From positions 3,100,001-3,164,000 of the forward strand of contig NZ_CP066306.1 in the NCBI RefSeq assembly GCF_016406145.1: a DNA stretch of 64,000 bases. The letters are read 5' to 3'. The DNA comes from Pseudomonas putida (GTDB lineage Bacteria > Pseudomonadota > Gammaproteobacteria > Pseudomonadales > Pseudomonadaceae). The notes below the pieces were generated by a model. It made no database searches. It was not told the DNA's origin and was given only the letters and a program-made list of their open reading frames with translations. The position numbers and the translations under genes are program-made. Shown piece by piece: positions 27,581 through 36,259 of this stretch (position 1 is the stretch's first letter; each line of letters opens with the position of its first letter).

Positions 27581-28489
27581 ATGGATGAACTGCGCAAGAT
27601 CGACCTCAACCTGCTGCTGGCCCTGCATGCGCTGCTCAGCGAAAAACACGTGACCCGCGCTGCCATCCGCCTGCACCGCAGCCAACCGGCAGTCAGCCAT
27701 GCCTTGGCGCAACTGCGCGCACATTTCGACGACCCGCTGCTGATCCGCCAGAACGGCCACATGGCCCTGACCGCACGCGCCCAGTCCCTCATCAAACCCT
27801 TGCAGGACGCGCTGGGCAGCCTCAACAGCCTGCTGGCCACACCACGCTTCGACCCGGCTCTGGCTCAGCGCAGGTTCCGCCTGTCGTTGTCCGATTACGC
27901 CTCGCGGATCATCCTGCCGCCACTGGTCCGTCACCTGCGACAGGCAGCACCGGGCGTGGACCTTGCCATCAGCCAGGCCAGCCGCGAGGCGATGATGGCG
28001 CAGTTGCTCGATGGCGAACTCGACCTCGCCTTGGGCATCTTCCCCGAGCTGCCGCAGGGCATTACCGCGCAGACACTGTTCGAGGACAGCTTCGTCAGCA
28101 TCGCCGACCGTCAGGTGCTGCCAGCCAAAGGTGGCCTTGCACTGGATGACTGGCTGGCACGGCCGCACGTGCTCATGGCCATGCGCCCGGACGCCCATGA
28201 CGAGATCGAGCGCGCGCTGGGTGAACGGGGCCTGCGCCGGCGCATCGCCCTGGCGCTACCGCACTGGAGCGCCGCCGTCGAGGTGCTCGGCGGCACCGAC
28301 CTGATCCTTACCGTGGCCAAGCGAGCGGTGGGCCCGATGCGCCCACATAAGGGCCTGCGCCAGTTCGCACCACCCTTGGCAATTCCAAACCTGGCCTATC
28401 AGCAGGCTTGGCACACCAGAAAAGACAGCGATCCAGGGCATCGCTGGCTGCGGGAGACAGTCTGGGCCTGTTGCCAGCCCGGCCGCTGA
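27581..28489 (+). CDS. LysR-family regulator, NahR/NodD-like subgroup
   Basis: 302 residues. HTH with LNLLLALHALLSEKHVTRAAIRLHRSQPAVSHALAQLRAHFDDPLLIR, the form seen in NodD/NahR/LinR-type regulators (RKIDLNLL start). The effector domain begins RRFRLSLSDYASRIILPPLVRHLR. Divergent from the sulfur transporter gene; its stop abuts that of the YdcZ-like gene, which reads the other way. Target unknown. Confidence 0.9.
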   Translation: MDELRKIDLNLLLALHALLSEKHVTRAAIRLHRSQPAVSHALAQLRAHFDDPLLIRQNGHMALTARAQSLIKPLQDALGSLNSLLATPRFDPALAQRRFRLSLSDYASRIILPPLVRHLRQAAPGVDLAISQASREAMMAQLLDGELDLALGIFPELPQGITAQTLFEDSFVSIADRQVLPAKGGLALDDWLARPHVLMAMRPDAHDEIERALGERGLRRRIALALPHWSAAVEVLGGTDLILTVAKRAVGPMRPHKGLRQFAPPLAIPNLAYQQAWHTRKDSDPGHRWLRETVWACCQPGR

Positions 28490-29008
28490 TCAGGCTTCGG
28501 GCTGTTTGACGATGGCCGCCTTGCCAGTCGCCGGGCTTGCGGCCCAGGTGCTCTGCACCAGGAACACCCCAACGAGTATCAGAACCACCCCCGCAAGCCT
28601 TGGCAGGCTCACCGGTTTGCTGGCAACGCCCATCAGCCCGAAATGGTCGACAATCACCGACGTCAGAATCTGCCCCGCCACCACCAGCACCAGAAAACCC
28701 GCGGTTCCAAGCTTAGGAGTCAAGGCGGCGGCAGCGGCTACGTACAGTGCGCCAAGCACCCCGCCGATCCACAGCCACCATGGGCCTTGCAGTGCTTTGC
28801 CCAGGTCGGGCAGCGGTACCCGCAGGAGCAGCAAGGCCGCGATGACCACCACAGAACTGACCGTCAATGACGTGAAGGCGCCCCAAAGCCAGTGCCCGAG
28901 CGCACGACCAACGGCCGCGTTGCTGGCGGCCTGATAGGGCAGCACGACTCCGGCGAGCAGCGCCAAAACCAAGGGAAGAAAAGCAATAAGCAGGGCCTTG
29001 TTAGGCAT
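28490..29008 (-). CDS. DMT-superfamily membrane protein, YdcZ/DUF606 type
   Basis: About 172 residues with five hydrophobic segments: LLIAFLPLVLALLAGVVLPYQAASNAAVGRALGHWLWGAF is the family opening with the conserved QAASNA, followed by WWLWIGGVLGALYVAAAAALTPKLG and LVVAGQILTSVIVDHFGL. Short DMT half-transporters of this kind usually act as dimers; substrate unknown. The start is set at the MPNKALL methionine since upstream residues are polar and not signal-like. Ends directly against the convergent LysR gene. Confidence 0.83.
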   Translation of the reverse strand: MPNKALLIAFLPLVLALLAGVVLPYQAASNAAVGRALGHWLWGAFTSLTVSSVVVIAALLLLRVPLPDLGKALQGPWWLWIGGVLGALYVAAAAALTPKLGTAGFLVLVVAGQILTSVIVDHFGLMGVASKPVSLPRLAGVVLILVGVFLVQSTWAASPATGKAAIVKQPEA

Positions 29009-29126
29009 AGGTGCACTCAGCTGAAGACAGGGTCGGTACATCATCCGCAAATCCACAGAGGTTATGGAAATCGAAATCCTGCACTCAGATTATTCGCCAC
29101 ATGGATGATGGATACCGATCAATGAC

Positions 29127-29164
29127 GCCGGCCTTTTCGCGGGGTCGCCCGTGAAAAGGCCGGC
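29127..29164 (-). terminator. Inverted repeat after the 192-residue secreted protein gene
   Basis: GCCGGCCTTTTC pairs with GAAAAGGCCGGC around a 14-base loop, seven bases beyond the gene's stop on the minus strand. The run of paired T/A in the stem fits a terminator; it lies between two leftward genes. Confidence 0.65.
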
Positions 29165-29170
29165 GAGAGG

Positions 29171-29749
29171 TCAGCGGGATGTCTCGATCCGCAGTACTTC
29201 GGTGTAGATCGCATCGACCGTCTGGTCGACCTTGAGGTTTTTCATTCGGGCCTGCAGTTCAGGGTCCTCGACCTTGACCACCTGCAGCTTGCCTTCCGGC
29301 GGTAGCAGGCTGACCTCGTGGGTCTTGAGGTCGATCTTCTTGATCTGCGACGTTACCCGCACCTGGCGGAATGCCTCGCCGCCCGGGTTGGGGTTGTCTT
29401 TGGTGGCGCGGATGGTTCCAGACTCATCGCTGGCTTTGGGCGCCCCGCCTACCTCAGTGTTGAGCACATAGGCCACCGCACGGGTCACGTAGATATCGAC
29501 TTGGTCACCAACTTTGAGGTTAGGCAGCGCCTTGGCCTTTTCCGTGAGCTGGAACGTCACGTCCTTGTCGTCGGGGCCTTTGACCGTGACCTGCCGGTTG
29601 GCCTGGTCTATGGCAGTGACCTGTGTGGATACATGGCTTTCCAGTGCTTCACTGGCAATGGGTATATCGGCAGCCTGCACCGTGAAACTGGCGGTACCGA
29701 CGAGCGTGGCAAGCGCAACAGCGCGAGCGAGTGTACAAAGAGCATTCAT
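29171..29749 (-). CDS. Secreted hypothetical protein with repeated beta modules
   Basis: 192 residues with a signal peptide (about 1-26, cleaved near VQA-A). The mature part repeats a pattern of short beta strands: HVSTQVTAIDQANRQVTVKGPDDKDVTFQLTEKAKALPNLKVGDQVDIYVTRAVAY and, after a Pro/Asn linker, VTSQIKKIDLKTHEVSLLPPEGKLQVVKVEDPELQARMKNLKVDQTVDAIYTEVL. Both halves end in 'L.VG/D..D.IYTE/V', so the protein looks like two copies of one domain, as in periplasmic KOW/OB-like DUFs. Function unknown. Confidence 0.7.
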   Translation of the reverse strand: MNALCTLARAVALATLVGTASFTVQAADIPIASEALESHVSTQVTAIDQANRQVTVKGPDDKDVTFQLTEKAKALPNLKVGDQVDIYVTRAVAYVLNTEVGGAPKASDESGTIRATKDNPNPGGEAFRQVRVTSQIKKIDLKTHEVSLLPPEGKLQVVKVEDPELQARMKNLKVDQTVDAIYTEVLRIETSR

Positions 29750-29780
29750 AGGCCTGCTTCCCTGTGGTCAAGACCGGACA

Positions 29781-29810
29781 GGCGCGTGAACGCTTCACGC
29801 GCCGCTCCTA
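29781..29810. repeat. Half-REP hairpin
   Basis: GGCGCGTGAA and TTCACGCGCC pair around CGC and are followed by the REP word GCCGCTCCTAC. It lies between the sugar dehydrogenase stop (29825) and the next leftward gene, and may act as its transcript end. Confidence 0.6.
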
Positions 29811-29824
29811 CACCATAGCTGGAC

Positions 29825-31117
29825 TTACCGATTGCGCGTGACCCGCCATACGGTATTGGCCAAATCATCGGCGATGATCAGTGCCCCGCGAGGGTCAACC
29901 GTCACACCGACCGGCCGGCCACGAGTCTTGCCATCCTCGGTCCGGAAACCGGTGGCGAAGTCGATCGGTTCGCCGGCAGGCTTGCCATTGCTGAACGGCA
30001 CGAAGATCACCTTGTAGCCCACAGGGTTTGGCCGGTTCCAGCTGCCGTGCTCGCCCACGAACACGCCGTCGGCAAAGCGCTCGCCCATGGCCGGTATGGA
30101 AAAGTCCACGCCCAGCGCGGCCACATGCGAACCGAGGCTGTAATCGGGCTTGATTGCGGCAGCCACCTTGTCCGGGTTCTGCGGTTTCACCCGCTCATCG
30201 ACGTTCTGCCCCCAGTAGCTGTACGGCCAGCCATAGAAGCCACCTTCACGCACCGAAGTGAGGTAGTCCGGCACCAGGTCCGGGCCCAGCTCATCGCGTT
30301 CATTGACCACGGTCCACAGCTGCCCGCTGCCAGGCTGGATGGCCAGCGCCGTCGGGTTACGCAAGCCGGTAGCGTACGGCTTGTGCGCGCCGGTGGCAGC
30401 GTCGATTTGCCAGACCATGGCGCGATCGACTTCGGCCTCCATCCCGCGCTCGGTGATATTGCTGTTCGAACCGATACCCACATACAGGTAACGGCCATCG
30501 GGGCTGACGGTCAGCGCCTTGGTCCAGTGATGATTGATCTCGGCCGGCAGGTCGGTGACTTTGGTCGGCGGGCTGCCGGCCTGGGTCTGGCCGTCCTGGT
30601 AGTCGAAACGTACCAATGCGTCCTGGTTGGCCACGTACAGCTTGCCATCGGCAAAGGCCAGGCCATAAGGCGCGTTGAGGTTTTCGGCAAACACCGTCTG
30701 CACCTCATAGGTGCCATCGCCGTCGGCGTCGCGCAGCAGGGTCAAGCGGTTGCCGCCCTTGACCTGGGTATTGCCTTTGGCTTTGATCTGGCTGGCGATG
30801 ACGTCCTTGGGCTTGAGCTTGGCTGCACTGCCGCCGCGGCCTTCGGCCACCAGGATGTCACCGTTGGGCAGTACCAGGCTCTGACGCGGAATTTTCAGGT
30901 CAGTGGCAATGGCTGTGATGCTGTAACCCTCAGGTACGGTCGGCTTCTGCTCGCCCCAGTGTGCGGGCTGGGCGATCTTCATGCTCGGCAACAGGCCACG
31001 CTCGGGGGCCGGCAGTTTCGGGTCGGGGCCCAGGGCCTGGGTAGCCTCACCTTCCCCACCGCAGGCGCTCAACAACAGCGCTACACTCAATACAGGCAAT
31101 GCATGCAAAGGTTTCAT
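29825..31117 (-). CDS. Lipoprotein PQQ-type sugar (glucose/sorbosone) dehydrogenase homologue, YliI-like
   Basis: Soluble aldose/sorbosone dehydrogenase fold (six-bladed propeller), oxidising sugars in the periplasm with PQQ in relatives. 430 residues. The N-terminus MKPLHALPVLSVALLLSACGG carries a lipobox (LSAC), so it is membrane-anchored. Seen: GYSITAIATDLKIPRQSLVLPNGDILVAEGRGG, LNAPYGLAFADGKLYVANQDALVRFDYQDG, EINHHWTKALTVSPDGRYLYVGIGSNSNITERG, GLRNPTALAIQPGSGQLWTVVNERDELGPDLVPDYLTSVREGGFYGWPYSYWG. The long frame upstream of 31117 belongs to the next gene in another frame. ATGA overlap with the DUF2231 gene. Confidence 0.86.
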   Translation of the reverse strand: MKPLHALPVLSVALLLSACGGEGEATQALGPDPKLPAPERGLLPSMKIAQPAHWGEQKPTVPEGYSITAIATDLKIPRQSLVLPNGDILVAEGRGGSAAKLKPKDVIASQIKAKGNTQVKGGNRLTLLRDADGDGTYEVQTVFAENLNAPYGLAFADGKLYVANQDALVRFDYQDGQTQAGSPPTKVTDLPAEINHHWTKALTVSPDGRYLYVGIGSNSNITERGMEAEVDRAMVWQIDAATGAHKPYATGLRNPTALAIQPGSGQLWTVVNERDELGPDLVPDYLTSVREGGFYGWPYSYWGQNVDERVKPQNPDKVAAAIKPDYSLGSHVAALGVDFSIPAMGERFADGVFVGEHGSWNRPNPVGYKVIFVPFSNGKPAGEPIDFATGFRTEDGKTRGRPVGVTVDPRGALIIADDLANTVWRVTRNR

Positions 31118-31542
31118 GCCGCACCTCCCGAACGCAGGTTGCTCATACCCAGCCAGGCCGCCACGCAGGCCAGCACGGTCACGATCAGAGACAACACCAG
31201 GCCCGCGGGCATCACTGCCCAGGCGTCCTTGGCGTGCTCGAAGGCATTGACCAGCCCTAATATCCAAGTCACCAGCAACAGCAGAAAGTACAGCGTTGGC
31301 CGCCCGCCCTTGCGCTCGGCGCGGACCAGGTTGGCCAGCGCGAACAGCAACGTCAGCCCGCAGAACAGCAGGCCGCCGGCAATCAACCAGGAGGCGAAGT
31401 TGCTCCACTGGATCTGGTAGCTCTTGAAGTAGGCTATGTCACTCAGCAATGCGCCAAGAAACAGCGGGACCGTGCCGGCCAGCAGGATTGCGTGCAGCGG
31501 GCTGGGCGTGCATCGGTAGAGGGTTTGCTCGGTAGCGGTCAC
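31114..31542 (-). CDS. DUF2231 membrane protein
   Basis: 142 residues with four hydrophobic segments (for example HAILLAGTVPLFLGALLSDIAYF and FASWLIAGGLLFCGLTLLFALANL), matching the DUF2231 pattern of a starting 'HAILLAGTVPLFLGALLSD'. Its stop overlaps the start of the dehydrogenase lipoprotein by four bases, a coupled pair that also occurs in other pseudomonads; it may hand electrons to the membrane or anchor the partner. That role is inference. Confidence 0.82.
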   Translation of the reverse strand: MTATEQTLYRCTPSPLHAILLAGTVPLFLGALLSDIAYFKSYQIQWSNFASWLIAGGLLFCGLTLLFALANLVRAERKGGRPTLYFLLLLVTWILGLVNAFEHAKDAWAVMPAGLVLSLIVTVLACVAAWLGMSNLRSGGAA

Positions 31543-31721
31543 GGCGCCTCCTTACTCAGTCAGTGACCCGGGGCTGGCGGACAGGCGCGAGTGCCCGGTC
31601 CGTCAGGCGTGCGCGGGGTGCGCTTAGCAAAGGATCACCTTGACGTCCGGTTAGTTCACCGCTTGGCTTGATAGAAATATCCTGAAAGACTTCACCCCCC
31701 TTCCCACCTGAGGCAAATGGC

Positions 31722-32021
31722 ATGAGCGCTGATAGAGCACGACCTTACGCGTTGTGGGCCGCACATGCCCTGCTTGGCCTCAGCATGGCGCTGACCGCCG
31801 GATGTTCGAACAAGCACAGCCAGGCTCGCTACCAGACAGCGGCATTGGGCTCGAACTGTTTCGCCAAGGCCGTGCCCACTACGGGAGAAGGCGGCCTGGC
31901 GTGGGGCGATACCTTGAGCATGGCCCGCCACAAGTCGATGAACAATTGCATCCGCTATGCCGGCCGCTCCGGCGGAACGCCCAGGACCTGCCAGGTGGTC
32001 ATGGCCAAGTGCAAGAACTAG
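31722..32021 (+). CDS. Small lipoprotein, hypothetical
   Basis: 99 residues. N-terminal hydrophobic stretch ALWAAHALLGLSMALTAGCSNK ends in a lipobox-like LTAGC. The remainder has three cysteines (SNCFAKA, NCIRYAG, TCQVVMAKCKN), suggesting disulphides. SD GAGG nine bases before the ATG. Its stop codon shares the palindrome CTAG with the stop of the convergent gene at 32018. Unknown function. Confidence 0.65.
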   Translation: MSADRARPYALWAAHALLGLSMALTAGCSNKHSQARYQTAALGSNCFAKAVPTTGEGGLAWGDTLSMARHKSMNNCIRYAGRSGGTPRTCQVVMAKCKN

Positions 32022-32899
32022 CGGCTGCCGGGTTCCGCCCCCTCAAGCCGGGCGTCCAGCACGGCTTCCAGATCCGCCAGTTCGATTTCCCCGCCGGCCT
32101 CCAGCAGCGCACACCGTTTTGTACAGTCGATGATCACGCGTATGCCGTCGCGCGCGCGGTGGCTTGGGTACTTGCGCAATGCCAGTTCGACGGTCGAGCC
32201 GCTATGCCAGGTGCTGACGTCCGCTGACCAACAGGCATCCTGGAAGCTCAGCAGGCAAGTGCCTTGGTGGGTATCGAGAACACGCGGGGAATAGACCCAA
32301 TGCGTATTTCCAGCCTCCCATGGCCTCACCATTACCCGGTAGTGGTCATCCGCTGAGCGGGACTGCACCTCGTCTTCGACTGCAGGCTGGCCGTTGGCGG
32401 CCACGTAGCGGTCGAAAGCATTGACCTGTCCCGCCGTACGGCAGCCTGCCTGGTAATACGCCACGTGCTGTCTGTAGCCGGCAAACTCGGCGGACTGGGC
32501 ACCATCGGCGAAGAGAGAGGTGATGGCAGCGCTCTGCACCAGCCAATACACCTCATCCGAACCTTCGTGGGCTTTGCTGCTACCCAAGGTAATTGCCTGG
32601 CCCAGCAGTTCGCTGGCCAGGCGCCGGCCAACCTCGCGCAATGCGCCATCGGCCAGCGGCGCAGGGTTTTTCCCTGCTTGCGCCATGAAGGCCGAATAGC
32701 GCAGGTACAGTGGCTCACCAATCAGGCCAGGTGCGGGGTAATCGGGAAGAGGCAGGTCGAGCGGTTCGAACACCCGATTACGCGGCAGCCATGCCAGGTT
32801 CTGCTGAGCACGCGAAGGCTCAAAGGCAGGTTCGCAGGCCACATGTTTACCTGACCAGCCCGCGAGGCAGCTTTTCAGGCGATTGAAGAAGTTTGTCAC
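32018..32899 (-). CDS. Hypothetical protein, 293 residues
   Basis: No recognised domain. Soluble, with an N-terminal Cys/Trp-rich start (SCLAGWSGKHVACEPAF), an acidic middle, and a C-terminal part with YSPRVLDTHQGTCLLSFQDACWSADVSTWHSGSTVELALRKYPSHRARDGIRVIIDCTKRCALLEAGGEIELADLEAVLDARLEG. No signal peptide or membrane segment is obvious. Start chosen at the first ATG; SD is weak. Coding potential is supported by length and by the absence of a better frame. It ends in a stop shared with the convergent lipoprotein. Confidence 0.6.
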   Translation of the reverse strand: MTNFFNRLKSCLAGWSGKHVACEPAFEPSRAQQNLAWLPRNRVFEPLDLPLPDYPAPGLIGEPLYLRYSAFMAQAGKNPAPLADGALREVGRRLASELLGQAITLGSSKAHEGSDEVYWLVQSAAITSLFADGAQSAEFAGYRQHVAYYQAGCRTAGQVNAFDRYVAANGQPAVEDEVQSRSADDHYRVMVRPWEAGNTHWVYSPRVLDTHQGTCLLSFQDACWSADVSTWHSGSTVELALRKYPSHRARDGIRVIIDCTKRCALLEAGGEIELADLEAVLDARLEGAEPGSR

Positions 32900-32961
32900 C
32901 AGAACGTCCTTGAAGGTGCCAGGGCTTGCATGCTACTCCAGATGAACGCTTGCCTGTACGA

Positions 32962-33031
32962 CCTCTTCGCGGGTGAACCCGCTCCGGCCCCAATCGCTGC
33001 GGTCTGCTAGCGGGAGCAACCCGCGAAGAGG
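32962..33031. repeat. Inverted REP-like repeat
   Basis: CCTCTTCGCGGGT pairs with ACCCGCGAAGAGG across 44 bases, with inner GGGTGAACCCGCTCC and AGCGGGAGC words. It is the 'CTCTTCGCGGGTGAACCCGC' REP type common in P. putida and lies between the methyltransferase stop and the hypothetical gene's promoter. Confidence 0.75.
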
Positions 33032-33038
33032 CTCGCAA

Positions 33039-33851
33039 TCAACGTTTCATGATCACGACTTCAAGGTAATCACTGGGCACCACAAGCGACGAAGCCCCAG
33101 CAAGGTTGCTCTCGTTCAACAATTGAGTCAGATCGCTCTCCAGCGCCGCCGAAGCATCTGCCGACAACGCCGCAAAGGCTTTATGCACCGGGCCATACCA
33201 AGTGCGGAACACCTCGATGAAGTGCGCTGGCGAACGATAGCGAAAGTTGAACTGCTGGCACCTGACATCCATGGCGCCGATTTCGCCGTCAAACATTGCG
33301 CGCAGTTGCTCTTCATCGCCCCAGCGCGACGGCGGCAAGGCGCCAGCCGGTGGCGGCACATGCCGACCGAGGGTCTTGAACATCTGGCCGACGAAGCCCT
33401 GAGGTGTCCAGTTAGCCAGGCCTACCCTTCCGCCGGAGCGGCAAACGCGCGCAAGCTCCCGAGCCGCCTGCGCCTGGTCGGGGGCGAACATCACGCCGAA
33501 GGTCGAAACAACGGCATCGAAGGTAGCGTCTTTGAACGGCAAGGCCTCGGCATCGGCCACCTGGAATTCCACATTCAGATGTTCGGCACGAGCGCGATCC
33601 TCTGCGCGCTTGAGCAGCTCGGGCACGTAGTCGGTGGAAATGACCCGGCACCCGCGCCGAGCGGCGGCCAGAGTGGCGTTACCGTTGCCTGCAGCAACAT
33701 CCAGCACCTGCTCGTCCCAGCGAAGGTCACAGGCTTCGGCCAGCCGTTCACCCACCAGTTGCAAGGTAGTGCCGATCACCGCGTAGTCACCGCTGGCCCA
33801 CGCAGCCTGCTGGCGGGCCTTCAATGCGTTGGTGTCCAGTGGGTTGCTCAT
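33039..33851 (-). CDS. Class I SAM-dependent methyltransferase
   Basis: 270 residues, UbiE/COQ5-like. Motif I is VLDVAAGNGNATLAAARRG, followed by motif II-like VISTDYVPELLKRAEDRAR and FQVADAEALPFKDATFDAVVSTFGVMFAPDQAQAARELARVCRSGGRVGLANW. The C-terminal part (SRWGDEEQLRAMFDGEIGAMDVR onward) is the substrate-specific region. A small-molecule or quinone-like acceptor is likely; the real substrate is not predictable. Stands alone. Confidence 0.86.
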   Translation of the reverse strand: MSNPLDTNALKARQQAAWASGDYAVIGTTLQLVGERLAEACDLRWDEQVLDVAAGNGNATLAAARRGCRVISTDYVPELLKRAEDRARAEHLNVEFQVADAEALPFKDATFDAVVSTFGVMFAPDQAQAARELARVCRSGGRVGLANWTPQGFVGQMFKTLGRHVPPPAGALPPSRWGDEEQLRAMFDGEIGAMDVRCQQFNFRYRSPAHFIEVFRTWYGPVHKAFAALSADASAALESDLTQLLNESNLAGASSLVVPSDYLEVVIMKR

Positions 33852-34042
33852 GCTCTGCGCCTTCTTGTTCTGTGCGCGGCCGAGGTCCTTCTGACGGTCT
33901 ATGCGCCGTGGTGTGTAGTGTGGTGGCCTGCTCCGACCACCATTGAGCTAAACGCTGATGAACAGATGCAGCAAGCGGTAATGCCTGACGGGCAATACGC
34001 ATTGGCAATAGCATCAAGGCCGTTGCGTACTATCCAAGTGTA

Positions 34043-34062
34043 AAGGGGCGCTAAGCGCCCCC
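34043..34062 (-). terminator. Hairpin downstream of the OsmC-YcaO gene
   Basis: GGGGCGC and GCGCCCC pair around TTA on the minus strand, followed by TTTACACTT. Lies just after the stop at 34073. Confidence 0.65.
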
Positions 34063-34072
34063 TCCAGACTCG

Positions 34073-36259
34073 TCACACCGCCTTGGCCCGTGCGGCATGC
34101 AGTTTCTTGTAGCTCTCGATCAGGCGCAGGTGGCGGTCCAGCCCCTCCAGCTTCATGCTGGTCGGGGTCAGGCCATGGAAGCGCACGCTACCGTCCACCG
34201 AACCCAGCACTGCATCCATGCGCGGGTTGCCGAACATGCGGCGGAAATTGGCCTCGTAGTCCTCCATCTGAAGCTCGTCATCCAGCACCACTTCCAACAC
34301 CACATTCAGGGCCTGGTAGAACAAACCGCGCTCGACAGTGTTGTCATTGAACTGCAGGAACGCCTCGACCAGCTCTTTGGCGTCCTCGAAACGCTTCAGC
34401 GCCAGGCAGATCAGCAGTTTCAACTCAAGGATGGTCAGCTGGCCCCACACCGTGTTCTCATCGAACTCGACACCGATGAGCGTGGTGATGGTGGTGTAGT
34501 CGTCCACCTCACAGTTGTCCAGGCGCTTTAGCAGCGCCCGCAGTGCACGGTTGTCCAGGCTATGCAGGTTGAGGATGTCGGCACGGAAGCCCAGGGCACG
34601 GTTGGTGTTGTCCCAGATCAGGTCCTCGACCGGGTAGATCTCCGAGTAACCCGGTACCAGGATGCGGCAGGCGTTGGCGCCGAGGTTGTCGTACACAGCC
34701 ATGTACACCTCTTTGCCCATGCCCTCGAGGATGCCGAACAGGGTCGCGGCTTCCTGGAGGTTGGAGTCTTCGCCATGGCCGGAGAAGTCCCACTCGACGA
34801 ACTCGAAGTCGGCCTTGGCGCTGAAGAAGCGCCACGACACCACACCACTGGAGTCGATGAAGTGCTCGACGAAGTTGTTCGGCTCGGTCAGCGCGTGGCT
34901 TTCGAAGGTCGGCTGCGGCAAGTCGTTGAGCCCCTCGAAACTGCGGCCCTGCAGCAGTTCGGTAAGGCTGCGTTCCAGCGCCACCTCAAAGCTTGGGTGC
35001 GCGCCGAACGAGGCGAACACGCCACCGGTACGCGGGTTCATCAGGGTCACGCACATGACCGGGAATTCACCGCCCAGCGACGCGTCCTTGACCAGCACCG
35101 GGAAGCCCTGCTCTTCCAGCCCCTGGATGCCTGCGACGATGCCTGGGTACTTCGCCAGCACCTCCTGCGGCACATCCGGCAGGCACAGCTCGCCCTCAAG
35201 GATTTCACGCTTCACGGCCCGCTCGAAGATCTCCGACAGGCACTGCACCTGAGCTTCAGCCAGGGTGTTGCCCGCGCTCATGCCGTTGCTGAGGAACAGG
35301 TTTTCGATCAGGTTGGACGGGAAGTACACCACCTGGCTGTCCGACTGGCGCACGAACGGCAGCGAACAGATGCCACGCGCGGTATTGCCCGAGTTGGTGT
35401 CATACAAGTGCGAACCGCGCAGCTCGCCGTCCGGGTTGTAGATCTGCAGGCAGTATTCGTCGAGGATCTCGGCTGGCAGCGCGTCCTTGGGCCCCGGCTT
35501 GAACCACTGCTCGTTGGGGTAGTGCACGAACGGCGCGTTGGCGATGTCCTCGCCCCAGAACTGGTCGTTGTAGAAGAAGTTGCAGTTCAAACGCTCGATG
35601 AACTCACCCAGCGCCGAGGCCAGCGCGGCCTCTTTGGTCGAGCCCTTGCCGTTGGTGAAGCACATCGGCGACTGCGCATCGCGCACGTGCAGCGACCACA
35701 CGTTCGGCACGATGTTGCGCCACGAGGCGATCTCGATCTTCATGCCCAGCCCGGCAAGCAGCCCCGACATGTTGGCGATGGTCTGCTCCAGCGGCAGGTC
35801 CTTGCCGGCGATGTAGGTGGTGGTGTCGGCCACCGGCATGAGCAGGCCCTGGGCGTCGGCATCGAGGTTGTCCACCTGCTCGATGATGAACTCGGGACCG
35901 GTCTGTACCACTTTTTTGACCGTGCAGCGGTCGATGGAGCGCAGGATGCCCTGCCGGTCCTTCTCAGAGATGTCTTCCGGCAGTTCGACCTGGATCTTGA
36001 AGATCTGGTTGTAGCGGTTCTCGGGATCGACGATGTTGTTCTGCGACAGGCGGATATTTTCGGTAGGGATATCCCGGGTCTGGCAGTACAGCTTGACGAA
36101 ATAGGCGGCGCACAGGGCCGATGAGGCAAGGAAATAGTCGAACGGCCCCGGGGCCGAGCCATCGCCTTTGTAGCGGATCGGCTGGTCGGCGATCACCGTG
36201 AAGTCGTCGAATTTGGCTTCAAGACGAAGGTTGTCGAGAAAGTTGACCTTGATTTCCAT
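34073..36259 (-). CDS. OsmC-YcaO fusion protein
   Basis: 728 residues joining two domains. Residues about 1-135 are OsmC-like: GPFDYFLASSALCAAYFVKLYC holds Cys50 (and Cys59) and RSIDRCTVKKVV holds Cys112, the two-cysteine peroxidase pattern. The rest is a YcaO domain of the E. coli YcaO kind, ATP-dependent enzymes that activate backbone amides, with ATP-site acidic motifs GSTKEAALASALGEFIERLNC and LAEAQVQCLSEIFERAVKR, then GGVFASFGAHPSFEVALERSLTELLQGR. E. coli YcaO (586 residues) lacks the OsmC part. It has no cyclodehydratase partner or precursor peptide nearby and no C-terminal PxPxP, so a RiPP role is unlikely; a link to RimO-type methylthiolation or redox repair is only suggested by relatives. 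ATG start with GGGAACACC upstream. Confidence 0.88.
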   Translation of the reverse strand: MEIKVNFLDNLRLEAKFDDFTVIADQPIRYKGDGSAPGPFDYFLASSALCAAYFVKLYCQTRDIPTENIRLSQNNIVDPENRYNQIFKIQVELPEDISEKDRQGILRSIDRCTVKKVVQTGPEFIIEQVDNLDADAQGLLMPVADTTTYIAGKDLPLEQTIANMSGLLAGLGMKIEIASWRNIVPNVWSLHVRDAQSPMCFTNGKGSTKEAALASALGEFIERLNCNFFYNDQFWGEDIANAPFVHYPNEQWFKPGPKDALPAEILDEYCLQIYNPDGELRGSHLYDTNSGNTARGICSLPFVRQSDSQVVYFPSNLIENLFLSNGMSAGNTLAEAQVQCLSEIFERAVKREILEGELCLPDVPQEVLAKYPGIVAGIQGLEEQGFPVLVKDASLGGEFPVMCVTLMNPRTGGVFASFGAHPSFEVALERSLTELLQGRSFEGLNDLPQPTFESHALTEPNNFVEHFIDSSGVVSWRFFSAKADFEFVEWDFSGHGEDSNLQEAATLFGILEGMGKEVYMAVYDNLGANACRILVPGYSEIYPVEDLIWDNTNRALGFRADILNLHSLDNRALRALLKRLDNCEVDDYTTITTLIGVEFDENTVWGQLTILELKLLICLALKRFEDAKELVEAFLQFNDNTVERGLFYQALNVVLEVVLDDELQMEDYEANFRRMFGNPRMDAVLGSVDGSVRFHGLTPTSMKLEGLDRHLRLIESYKKLHAARAKAV

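Noticed and set aside
30047..31420. 457-residue plus-strand frame
   Set aside because: Antisense to the PQQ-type sugar dehydrogenase lipoprotein gene.
34562..36124. 520-residue plus-strand frame over the OsmC-YcaO gene
   Set aside because: Mirror of the minus-strand fusion gene; no family features.
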